Notes: generated from the letters alone by a model not told the origin. Positions 1 to 5,215 are shown, numbered from the stretch's first letter. The stretch is 5,215 bases of DNA from Gammaproteobacteria bacterium (GCA_006227775.1 SBFV01000312.1:1-5215); one strand, 5' to 3'. Made by a program: numbers and translations.

Positions 1-33
1 GCCGGGAAATCTGACCATGGTGCTAGGTATTGC

Positions 34-63
34 TTGACCATGCCGGCGCAATCAGTGGAGAAT
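34..63 (+). promoter_or_regulatory. Candidate sigma-70 promoter for the mla operon
   Basis: TTGACC at 34-39 matches the -35 consensus at 5 of 6 bases. GAGAAT at 58-63 matches the -10 consensus at 4 of 6 bases, with an 18-bp spacer. Transcription would begin near 70, about 55 nt before the GTG at 127. The promoter would lie inside the longest mlaF reading frame, so it is compatible only with a start downstream of the ATG at 40. Matches of this quality also occur by chance, so the call is weak. Confidence 0.25.
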
Positions 64-113
64 GCACCGCTTTCACCAGGCTTTCCGGCAACGGCAACGG
101 GGCGGACGGAAGC

Positions 114-119
114 GAGGGG
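114..119 (+). promoter_or_regulatory. Ribosome-binding site favouring the GTG start of mlaF
   Basis: GAGGGG lies 7 nt before the in-frame GTG at 127, which is good Shine-Dalgarno spacing. The competing starts have weaker sites: nothing convincing precedes the TTG at 34 or the ATG at 40, and only GGAT (157-160) precedes the TTG at 169. This site is the main reason for placing the mlaF start at 127. Confidence 0.45.
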
Positions 120-126
120 CCCGCGC

Positions 127-999
127 GTGGCAGCCGTATCTGGCATCACGGTCAACGGATATCGACGCTTGGACGAATCAGGTGACGACGTCATCGTGCG
201 CGTGCGTGGCCTGACCTTCAGTCATGGCGGTCGGCGCATCTTCGACGGTATCGATCTGGATATTCCCCGCGGCAAGGTGACCGCCGTCATGGGCCCCAGC
301 GGTACCGGCAAGACCACCCTGCTCAAACTCATCGGGGGCCAACTGCGCCCGGATTCGGGTCGCGTCGAGGTCGATGGCCAGGATGTCCACGCCCTCTCCA
401 AGAGCGAACTCTTCCGCCTGCGTACCCGAATGGGCATGCTCTTCCAAAGCGGCGCCCTCCTGACCGATCTCAGCGTCTTCGACAACGTCGCCTACCCCCT
501 CCGTGAGCATACCGCCCTGCCGGAATCCATGATCCGCAAATTGGTCCTGATCAAGCTCGAAGCCGTCGGTCTGCGGGGCGCGCGGGGCCTGATGCCGAGC
601 GAACTCTCCGGGGGCATGGCGCGGCGCGTCGCCCTGGCGCGGGCCATCGCCCTGGATCCGATGATGATCATGTACGACGAGCCCTTCACCGGTCAGGACC
701 CCATCTCCATGGGCGTGCTGGTCAACCTCATCCGTCGCCTCAACGACGCCAGCCGCCTCACCAGTATCGTCGTCAGCCACGACGTGGCCGACACCCTGGC
801 CATCGCCGACTACCTCTACGTGATCGCCGGTGGGCGGGTCATGGCTCACGGCACCCCCGCCGAAATCCGCACCCAACCGTCGGACTGGCTGACCCAGTTC
901 CTGGAGGGGCTGCCCGACGGGCCGGTCCATTTCCACTATCCGGCCAATCCCCTGGCGGGGGATCTGCTGGAAGCCACCTTGGAACCCGGAGGGGCTTGA
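127..999 (+). CDS. mlaF: MlaF, ATP-binding subunit of the Mla phospholipid ABC transporter
   Basis: Cytoplasmic ATPase that powers phospholipid movement by the MlaFEDB inner-membrane complex, which maintains outer-membrane lipid asymmetry. Counting from the GTG at 127 (290 aa), a full ABC domain is visible: Walker A GPSGTGKTT (56-64), Q-loop Gln107, signature LSGGM (160-164, with Met in place of the usual Gln, typical of MlaF), Walker B MIMYDEP (180-186), D-loop GQDP and H-loop His218. The C-terminal tail (FLEG..DGPV..HYPA) matches the MlaF extension known to contact the partner MlaF and MlaB. The start is uncertain. The frame is open to the window edge, with alternatives at TTG 34, ATG 40 and TTG 169. 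The last gives 276 aa, closest to the E. coli protein of about 269 aa. I chose 127 for its ribosome-binding site. Function is secure; the N-terminus is not. Confidence 0.95.
   Translation: MAAVSGITVNGYRRLDESGDDVIVRVRGLTFSHGGRRIFDGIDLDIPRGKVTAVMGPSGTGKTTLLKLIGGQLRPDSGRVEVDGQDVHALSKSELFRLRTRMGMLFQSGALLTDLSVFDNVAYPLREHTALPESMIRKLVLIKLEAVGLRGARGLMPSELSGGMARRVALARAIALDPMMIMYDEPFTGQDPISMGVLVNLIRRLNDASRLTSIVVSHDVADTLAIADYLYVIAGGRVMAHGTPAEIRTQPSDWLTQFLEGLPDGPVHFHYPANPLAGDLLEATLEPGGA
987..994 (+). promoter_or_regulatory. Strong ribosome-binding site at the end of mlaF
   Basis: GGAGGGGC-type purine tract (GGAGGGG from 987) inside the last codons of mlaF. It is too close to the TTG at 996 to serve it, but lies about 9 nt (counted from GAGGGG) before the ATG at 1004, which opens a 32-codon frame running into mlaE. 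No comparable site precedes the mlaE ATG at 1095. Confidence 0.45.
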
Positions 1000-1003
1000 G
1001 TCG

Positions 1004-1102
1004 ATGCCGATCAGACCGAGGGTGCCCCGCCCGATCGCCAGCGCTTCCCGTGCTTCCTGGGCATGGCCTTCCGGCGGGCAAGCCACGCCTGGCCATGCTT
1101 GA
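1004..1102 (+). CDS. Possible 32-aa leader ORF overlapping the mlaE start
   Basis: This small frame starts at an ATG preceded by the strong GGAGGGG tract and stops at a TGA (1100-1102), overlapping the mlaE ATG (1095-1097) by 8 bases. The peptide is rich in Arg, Ala, Pro and Ser and resembles nothing I know. Its likely value, if any, is translational coupling: ribosomes loaded here would terminate across the mlaE start, which has no good ribosome-binding site of its own. It may equally be chance. Its frame differs from both mlaF and mlaE, and its third-position GC (about 70%) is lower than in the neighbouring genes. Confidence 0.3.
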   Translation: MPIRPRVPRPIASASRASWAWPSGGQATPGHA

Positions 1103-1874
1103 GAGCCTCGCCCGCCTGGGCCATCTCGGCCTCGATGCCCTGGCCCGCATCGGCCGCGGCCACCTGTTGCTGCTCGCCATCCTCGGCGGCCTGGCGAGCC
1201 TGATGGCCCGACCGCGTCTGCTCCTGGCTCAGGTCTACAATGTCGGCGTCCTCTCGGTACTGATCATCGCGGTCTCGGGGCTCTTCGTCGGCATGGTCCT
1301 GAGCCTCCAGGGCCACTATGTCCTCTCCCAGTTCGGCGCCGCCGAAAGCCTGGGGGTCATGGTCGCCGCCTCCCTGGTGCGCGAACTCGGCCCCGTGGTC
1401 ACCGCTCTGCTGGTGGCGGGGCGCGCCGGTTCGGCCCTGACCGCCGAGATCGGGCTCATGAAGGCCACCGAGCAGCTTTCCGGCCTGGAGATGATGGCCG
1501 TCGATCCCATCAAGCGCATCCTCACCCCGCGCTTTTTCGGTGGTCTGGTGTCCATGCCCTTGCTCGCCGCCCTCTTCAGCGCCGTGGGAGTCATGGGCGG
1601 CTACTTCGTCGGCGTTGGCCTGCTGGGGGTCGACGAGGGCGCCTTCTGGAGCCAGATGCAGAGCAAGATCGACTTCCGCGAGGACATCGTCAACGGCGTC
1701 ATCAAGAGTCTGGTCTTCGGTTGGGTGGTGACCTGGATCGCCCTGTTCGAAGGGTATGACGCCACGCCCACCTCCGAGGGGGTGAGCCGCGCCACCACCC
1801 GCACCGTGGTGCACTCGGCCCTGGCGGTCCTCGGCCTGGACTTTGTATTGACCGCCCTGATGTTTGGAGATTAG
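1095..1874 (+). CDS. mlaE: MlaE, permease subunit of the Mla phospholipid transporter
   Basis: Integral inner-membrane subunit that, as a dimer, forms the lipid path between MlaF and the MlaD ring. The 259-aa product has E. coli length (260 aa) and aligns by eye from its first residues (MLESLARLGH). It has an N-terminal amphipathic segment, then membrane segments beginning near residue 50 (YNVGVLSVLIIAVSGLF). The diagnostic MlaE core RELGPVVTALLVAGRAGS starts at residue 96 and is followed by the TEQLSGLEMMAVDP loop (125-138). The C-terminus (SRATTRTVVHS...LGLDFVLTALMFG) is near-identical to family members. The frame stays open upstream to a TTG at 996, but those extra 33 residues are Arg/Pro-rich, have low GC3 (about 60%) and do not match the family, so I placed the start at the ATG 1095. 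That ATG lacks a clear ribosome-binding site and may rely on coupling to the small ORF before it. mlaD follows 3 bp after the stop. Confidence 0.96.
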   Translation: MLESLARLGHLGLDALARIGRGHLLLLAILGGLASLMARPRLLLAQVYNVGVLSVLIIAVSGLFVGMVLSLQGHYVLSQFGAAESLGVMVAASLVRELGPVVTALLVAGRAGSALTAEIGLMKATEQLSGLEMMAVDPIKRILTPRFFGGLVSMPLLAALFSAVGVMGGYFVGVGLLGVDEGAFWSQMQSKIDFREDIVNGVIKSLVFGWVVTWIALFEGYDATPTSEGVSRATTRTVVHSALAVLGLDFVLTALMFGD

Positions 1875-1877
1875 GAG

Positions 1878-2342
1878 ATGAATCGTTTGCGCACCCTGGA
1901 GATCCTGGTGGGGGCTTTCATGGCGGCCGGCTTCCTCGCCCTCTTCTTCCTGGCCATGAAGGTGAGCAACCTCAGCGCCGACGTTGGGGGGGAGGGCTAT
2001 CGCCTCCAGGCCCGCTTCGAGAACGTCGGCAGCCTCAAGGTGCGGGCCCCGGTGACCATCGCCGGGGTGCGGGTCGGGCGGGTGGAGGCCATCGACTTCG
2101 ACCAGAAGCGGTTCGAGGCCTTGGTGACCCTGCGCATCGATCCCCGCTATCGACAGATCCCGGAGGACACCATCGCCAGCATCTTCACCGCCGGCCTGCT
2201 GGGCGAGCAATACATCTCCCTGTCCCCCGGCGGCAGCGAGGTCAACCTCGCCGACGGGGGCATGCTGGATCATACCCAATCGGCCCTGGTCCTCGAACAG
2301 ATGATCGGGCAGTTTCTCTTCAAGAAGGCGGAGGAAGGTTGA
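1878..2342 (+). CDS. mlaD: MlaD, membrane-anchored MCE-domain ring subunit of the Mla transporter
   Basis: MlaD forms a hexameric ring on the periplasmic face of MlaE through which phospholipid passes to or from MlaC. The 154-aa product has one N-terminal membrane anchor (about residues 8-27), a single MCE domain (about 41-118) with the GLLGEQY motif at 106-112, and a C-terminal helix SALVLEQMIGQFLF (135-148). Leu107 and Leu108 correspond to the E. coli pore-loop leucines. The protein ends soon after this helix and lacks the roughly 30-residue polar tail of the E. coli protein (183 aa), which is a normal variation. The ATG lies 3 bp after the mlaE stop, with GGAGA (1866-1870) 7 nt upstream. 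A run of seven Gs (1986-1992) falls in the linker between anchor and MCE domain. Confidence 0.96.
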   Translation: MNRLRTLEILVGAFMAAGFLALFFLAMKVSNLSADVGGEGYRLQARFENVGSLKVRAPVTIAGVRVGRVEAIDFDQKRFEALVTLRIDPRYRQIPEDTIASIFTAGLLGEQYISLSPGGSEVNLADGGMLDHTQSALVLEQMIGQFLFKKAEEG

Positions 2343-2344
2343 AC

Positions 2345-2962
2345 ATGAGGCATTGGTGGTTAGGGGGCTTTGCCCTCCTTCTCGGGCTGCTTCTCGGCGC
2401 CCCGGCGCGGGCGTCCCAGGATGAACAGGCGGCCAAGCTGGTGCGCGAGGTCAGTCAGGAAATGCTCACGACCCTGGAAAAGCGGCGGGCGGAGGTGGAC
2501 CGCGACCCGAGTCTGATCTTCGGGCTCGTGGATCAGATCGTGGTACCCCATTTCGATTTCGAAAAGATCACCCAGCAGGCGGTCGGCAAGCACTGGCGCG
2601 ATGCCACGCCGGAACAGCGCCAGGGCCTGACCAACGGCTTCCGCGAGGTCCTGATCCGTACCTACGCCAAGGCCCTGCTCAACTACTCGGGTCAGGACAT
2701 CCGCTACCTGCCGGTGAAACCCGGCCAGCGGGAGAATACGGTCACCGTGCCCACGGAGGTGCGGGAGCGCGGCGGTCCGCCGGTGCCCATCGATTACCGG
2801 ATGTACGACAAAAATGGCAAATGGCTGGTCTACGACCTGGTCGTGGACAATGTCAGCCTCATCGCCAACTATCGGGACAGCTTCAATACCGAGATCCGCC
2901 GCGACGGTATCGATGCCCTCATTCGTCACCTGGGCCAGATGAACAAGAAGGGCGAGGTGTGA
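2345..2962 (+). CDS. mlaC: MlaC, periplasmic phospholipid-binding shuttle (Ttg2D family)
   Basis: Soluble periplasmic carrier that ferries phospholipid between the inner-membrane MlaFEDB complex and the outer-membrane MlaA-porin complex. The 205-aa product begins with a clear signal peptide: a short N-terminal region with one Arg, a Leu/Gly-rich core (about 5-18) and a predicted signal-peptidase site after APARA (residue 23). The mature part carries family features such as LVDQIVVPHFDF, the W-R-DATPEQR stretch followed by F-x-x-LI-x-TYAKAL, and the near-terminal WLVYDLVVDNVSLIANYRDSF. The start is the ATG 2 nt after the mlaD stop, served by the purine tract GGAGGAAGG (2330-2338). A TTG at 2339 in the same frame is too close to that tract. 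The 3' end overlaps mlaB by 4 bp (GTGA), so the two are probably translationally coupled. Confidence 0.96.
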   Translation: MRHWWLGGFALLLGLLLGAPARASQDEQAAKLVREVSQEMLTTLEKRRAEVDRDPSLIFGLVDQIVVPHFDFEKITQQAVGKHWRDATPEQRQGLTNGFREVLIRTYAKALLNYSGQDIRYLPVKPGQRENTVTVPTEVRERGGPPVPIDYRMYDKNGKWLVYDLVVDNVSLIANYRDSFNTEIRRDGIDALIRHLGQMNKKGEV

Positions 2963-3300
2963 GCGAGGCCAGGCTCCAGCCCCTGGGTCCCACGGGTGAG
3001 GCGCCAGGGAACCCCCGCGGGGGGGGCGAGCGTTTCGCCCTGGTGGGCGTCCTCGATTTCACGACCGTGTGCACCTTGTTGCGGGATGGGGAGCGGATGC
3101 TGGCCGGGGAGGGGCCCCTGGATATCGACCTGGCGGGTGTCCGCGAGGCCAACAGCGCTGGCCTGGCTTTGTTGCTGGAGTGGATCGACCTGGCCAAGCG
3201 GCGCGGTCGACCCCTGCGCCTATTTAATCTCCCCGAGTCCCTGGACCATCTCGCGGAACTGGCCAATCTCGGCCCCCTCCTGCCGTTGGCGGATGCCTGA
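2959..3300 (+). CDS. mlaB: MlaB, STAS-domain subunit of the Mla transporter
   Basis: Small cytoplasmic protein that binds MlaF and is needed for assembly and activity of the transporter. The GTG start overlaps the mlaC stop (GTGA), with AAGG (2948-2951) 7 nt upstream, giving 113 aa. A variable N-terminal stretch (about 1-24) precedes a STAS domain (about 25-110): RFALVGVLDFTTV, the DIDLAGV strand, then NSAGLALLLEWIDLAKRRG. Ser66 occupies the place of Thr52 of E. coli MlaB, a residue known to matter for function; the hydroxyl is kept. A run of eight Gs (3019-3026) lies in the N-terminal linker. Identification rests on the STAS pattern, especially GLALLL-IDLAK, and on position at the end of mlaFEDC. 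Confidence 0.9.
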   Translation: MSEARLQPLGPTGEAPGNPRGGGERFALVGVLDFTTVCTLLRDGERMLAGEGPLDIDLAGVREANSAGLALLLEWIDLAKRRGRPLRLFNLPESLDHLAELANLGPLLPLADA

Positions 3301-3316
3301 TGCCTGGCAGATGCCT
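3292..3316 (+). repeat. Three copies of GATGCCT at the mlaB 3' end
   Basis: GATGCCT occurs at 3292-3298, immediately again at 3299-3305 and once more at 3310-3316. The first copy contains the last sense codons and part of the mlaB stop codon. The pattern suggests a small local duplication. No function is evident. Confidence 0.6.
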
Positions 3317-3433
3317 TGCTGGCGCTGAAAGATCCCAGCCGGATGTCATGGCGGCGGGGACCCGTGGCCCCCGATGGCCGTGACTCCTGCCCCGGCCCCT
3401 TCACGACCACCCCTTCAGTCATAGCGATTTGTA
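3301..3433. other. mlaB-murA spacer without ibaG
   Basis: This 133-bp stretch is the longest noncoding gap between genes in the window. Many gammaproteobacteria carry the BolA-family gene ibaG here, and none is present. A 27-codon frame (ATG 3300, TGA 3381-3383) overlaps the mlaB stop but resembles no BolA protein. A GC-rich hairpin lies at 3355-3373. The last 18 bases before murA are distinctly AT-richer. I see no convincing promoter. Confidence 0.6.
3355..3373 (+). other. GC-rich hairpin in the mlaB-murA spacer
   Basis: CGGGG (3355-3359) pairs with CCCCG (3369-3373). After one A-C mismatch, CC (3361-3362) pairs with GG (3366-3367), leaving a CGT loop. No T-run follows, so it is not a standard intrinsic terminator. 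It could slow polymerase or protect an mRNA end, or be chance in GC-rich DNA. Confidence 0.25.
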
Positions 3434-4690
3434 ATGGATAAACTCCTCATCCAGGGCGGCGAGCGTCTCACCGGCGAGGTGCGTATCGCCGGCGCCAAGA
3501 ATGCCGCCTTGCCCATCCTGGCCGGTACCCTGCTGGCCGAAGGGCAGGTGCACCTCACCAACGTCCCCCATCTGCGCGACATCACCACCACCCTGGAGTT
3601 GCTGGGCCGCATGGGCATGGACTTCACCCTGGGCGAGCGCATGACCATTGATGCCGATGCCAGCCGGGTGCGGAACTTCTACGCCCCCTACGAGCTGGTG
3701 CGCACCATGCGCGCCTCCATCCTGGTGCTGGGGCCCTTGTTGACCCGCTTCGGCCAGGCCGAGGTTTCCCTGCCCGGGGGCTGCGCCATCGGCGCCCGGC
3801 CGGTCAACCTGCACATCGACGGCCTCCGCGCCATGGGCGCCGAGATCAGCGTCGGTCAGGGCTACATTCACGCCCAGGCCAAGCGCCTCCATGGCGCCCG
3901 TCTGGTCCTGGACCTGGTCACCGTCACCGGGACCGAGAACCTCATGATGGCGGCGACCCTGGCGGAGGGCGAGACCCTGATCGAAAACGCCGCCCGGGAG
4001 CCGGAGGTGATCGACCTGGCCGACTTCCTGAACGGCATGGGGGCGCGCATCGAGGGCGCCGGTACCGACCGCATCCGCATCCAGGGCGTGGAGCGTCTGG
4101 TGGGGGCCAGCCACCGCATCCTGCCGGACCGGATCGAGGCCGGAACCTTCCTGGTGGCGGCGGCCATGACCGGTGGCCGGGTCGTGCTGCGGGACATGCG
4201 CCCGGACCTGCTGGACGCCGTTCTGGGCAAACTGCGCGAGGCGGGAGCCGAGGTCGACACCGGGCCGGACTGGGTCAGCCTCGACATGCGGGGCCGACGG
4301 CCGCGGGCCGTCAATGTCCACACGGCCCCCCATCCGGCCTTTCCCACGGACATGCAGGCCCAGTTCTGCGCCCTCAACAGCATCGCCGAGGGCGTCGGGG
4401 CCATCACCGAAAACGTCTTCGAGAACCGCTTCATGCATGTCCCCGAGCTGCAACGCATGGGGGCGGATATCGCCCTGGAAGGCAATATCGCCATCTGCCG
4501 CGGGGTCCCGCGCCTGACCGGGGCGCCGGTCATGGCCACGGACCTGCGCGCCTCCGCGGGCCTGGTGCTGGCTGGGCTGGTGGCTGAGGGGGAGACCCTC
4601 ATCGATCGCATCTATCACCTCGACCGGGGCTACGACAACATCGAAGAGAAGCTGTCGGGCCTGGGCGCCATCATCCGCCGCGTCCACTGA
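3434..4690 (+). CDS. murA: MurA, UDP-N-acetylglucosamine 1-carboxyvinyltransferase
   Basis: Cytoplasmic enzyme that transfers enolpyruvate from phosphoenolpyruvate to UDP-GlcNAc, the first committed step of peptidoglycan synthesis and the target of fosfomycin. The 418-aa product has full family length (E. coli 419). Visible active-site residues are Lys22 and Asn23 (AGAKNAALPIL), the loop cysteine Cys117 in PGGCAIGARP, Arg122, Asp306 in FPTDMQAQF and Arg398 in HLDRGYDN. Because Cys is present, and not the Asp that gives natural resistance, the enzyme should be fosfomycin-sensitive (inference). The start is firm: an in-frame TAG at 3422-3424 lies just upstream and the ATG at 3434 is the only start that keeps the conserved N-terminus. 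No clear ribosome-binding site precedes it, in contrast to hisG, which follows after 15 bp. Confidence 0.98.
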   Translation: MDKLLIQGGERLTGEVRIAGAKNAALPILAGTLLAEGQVHLTNVPHLRDITTTLELLGRMGMDFTLGERMTIDADASRVRNFYAPYELVRTMRASILVLGPLLTRFGQAEVSLPGGCAIGARPVNLHIDGLRAMGAEISVGQGYIHAQAKRLHGARLVLDLVTVTGTENLMMAATLAEGETLIENAAREPEVIDLADFLNGMGARIEGAGTDRIRIQGVERLVGASHRILPDRIEAGTFLVAAAMTGGRVVLRDMRPDLLDAVLGKLREAGAEVDTGPDWVSLDMRGRRPRAVNVHTAPHPAFPTDMQAQFCALNSIAEGVGAITENVFENRFMHVPELQRMGADIALEGNIAICRGVPRLTGAPVMATDLRASAGLVLAGLVAEGETLIDRIYHLDRGYDNIEEKLSGLGAIIRRVH

Positions 4691-4705
4691 TCCCGGAGCC
4701 TGGCC

Positions 4706-5215
4706 ATGGCCTTCGCCGACCCCCTCACCATCGCCCTCTCCAAGGGGCGGATCTTCCAGGAGACCCTGCCCTTGCTGGCCCATGCCGGCATCAGGGCACT
4801 GGAAGATCCGGAGACGAGCCGCAAGCTGATCCTGGCCACCAACCAGCCGAACATCAAACTGATCATCGTCCGCGCCAGCGACGTGCCCACCTATGTCCAG
4901 TACGGCGCCGCCGATCTGGGGGTGGCCGGCAAGGACGTGTTGCTGGAACATGGCGGCGAGGGCCTTTACGAGCCCCTGGACCTGGGTATCGCCCGCTGCC
5001 GCCTGATGGTGGCCGGGATTCCACCGCGGGTTCCTGTGGACGCTGCCGGCGCTTCAGGGGCGCCCGTGTGTCCGGGAGCCGCTGACATCGCCAATGCTGC
5101 TGGGTCTCATGTGATTCCGGGGGCTATGGGTATCTCCGGCCATTCCAGCGCGGCGGGTGCCGGAAAGGGGGCGGCACTGAATCCCGGTCAGGCACCAGCC
5201 GCTCTTCCTCCCTCC
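4706..5215 (+). CDS. hisG: HisG, ATP phosphoribosyltransferase catalytic subunit (3' end outside window), with unusual internal segment
   Basis: HisG catalyses the first step of histidine biosynthesis, joining ATP and phosphoribosyl pyrophosphate. The first 104 residues match the family closely: IALSKGRIFQETLPLL (9-24), LEDPETSRKLIL (32-43), IIVRASDVPTYVQYGAADLG (53-72), VAGKDVLLEHGG and the IARCRLMVAG strand (95-104). The pattern is that of the short form, which works with HisZ (inference; the C-terminus is not visible). GGAG (4695-4698) lies 7 nt before the ATG. From residue 105 (nt 5018) the frame stays open for 66 codons to the window end but no longer resembles HisG: 45 of 66 residues are Ala, Gly, Pro or Ser, and the expected LRVATKY segment is absent. 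GC3 falls from about 89% to about 56% at this point. It is either an in-frame insertion in a surface loop or the start of gene decay. Confidence 0.9.
   Translation, partial: MAFADPLTIALSKGRIFQETLPLLAHAGIRALEDPETSRKLILATNQPNIKLIIVRASDVPTYVQYGAADLGVAGKDVLLEHGGEGLYEPLDLGIARCRLMVAGIPPRVPVDAAGASGAPVCPGAADIANAAGSHVIPGAMGISGHSSAAGAGKGAALNPGQAPAALPPS
5013..5187. repeat. 9-bp inverted repeat bracketing most of the hisG insert
   Basis: CCGGGATTC at 5013-5021 is the exact reverse complement of GAATCCCGG at 5179-5187. The left arm sits on the point where HisG similarity ends. The match does not extend beyond 9 bp and no target-site duplication is visible, so a small insertion element is possible but unproven. 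Confidence 0.3.

Noticed and set aside
178..1086. Antisense open frame of 302 codons opposite mlaF
   Set aside because: Shadow of the ABC ATPase gene, whose catalytic motifs are all on the + strand.
1011..2279. Antisense open frame of 422 codons opposite mlaE and mlaD
   Set aside because: Same explanation: high GC3 in the real genes removes stop codons on the other strand; composition is low-complexity and nothing resembles a family.
2821..2958. Upstream extension of the mlaB frame
   Set aside because: It lies entirely within conserved mlaC coding sequence, and the GTG at 2959 has proper spacing, a GTGA overlap and family length.
3355..3373. Intrinsic terminator between mlaB and murA
   Set aside because: The stem is imperfect and no T-run follows, so it does not meet the usual pattern.
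3300..3383. 27-codon ORF overlapping the mlaB stop as TGATG
   Set aside because: The overlap suggests coupling, but there is no similarity to BolA or another family and nothing beyond position supports translation; kept only as an observation.
3419..4951. Long antisense open frame of 510 codons opposite murA and hisG
   Set aside because: It mirrors highly conserved coding sequence, is Gln/Asp/Gly/His-rich as expected for antisense reading of GC-rich genes, and shows no recognisable domain.
5018..5215. Frameshift restoring HisG in another frame
   Set aside because: The other two forward frames hit stops within this stretch and contain no HisG-like segment.
1..5215. CRISPR arrays, tRNA or rRNA genes, insertion sequences or a new defence-like system
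   Set aside because: No regular repeat-spacer pattern, cloverleaf, transposase or unexplained gene cluster is visible; nearly all of the window is accounted for by conserved envelope and histidine genes.

Overview
This is a GC-rich (roughly 65-70% G+C), densely coding window from a proteobacterium, with every gene on the + strand. Gene order and protein sequences point to a gammaproteobacterium. The closest style is the Chromatiales / purple-sulfur-bacterium type, but that rank is an inference from memory of the families and not from a search.

Layout: mlaF (start uncertain, about 127, to 999), mlaE (1095-1874), mlaD (1878-2342), mlaC (2345-2962) and mlaB (2959-3300) form the complete five-gene Mla phospholipid-transport operon. 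A 133-bp spacer follows, then murA (3434-4690) and the 5' part of hisG (4706 to past the window end). The order mla - murA - hisG is common in gammaproteobacteria. In many of them a small BolA-family gene (ibaG) lies between mlaB and murA, and here it is missing.

How the genes work together: MlaF (ATPase), MlaE (permease), MlaD (MCE ring) and MlaB (STAS subunit) make the inner-membrane MlaFEDB complex. MlaC is the periplasmic lipid shuttle that exchanges phospholipid with the outer-membrane partner MlaA, which is not encoded here. MurA makes the first committed peptidoglycan precursor, so the first six genes all serve the cell envelope. HisG starts histidine biosynthesis and is linked by position only.

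I found no mobile element, CRISPR array, RNA gene or new multi-gene system. The points that merit a second look are local. (1) hisG loses family similarity after residue 104 and continues as an Ala/Gly/Pro/Ser-rich in-frame segment with much lower GC3. (2) A 32-codon ORF with a strong ribosome-binding site sits between mlaF and mlaE and ends across the mlaE start codon. (3) The start of mlaF is ambiguous, with a possible promoter inside the longest reading frame. (4) An eight-G tract lies near the start of mlaB. (5) The mlaB-murA spacer has lost ibaG and carries a short repeat cluster.
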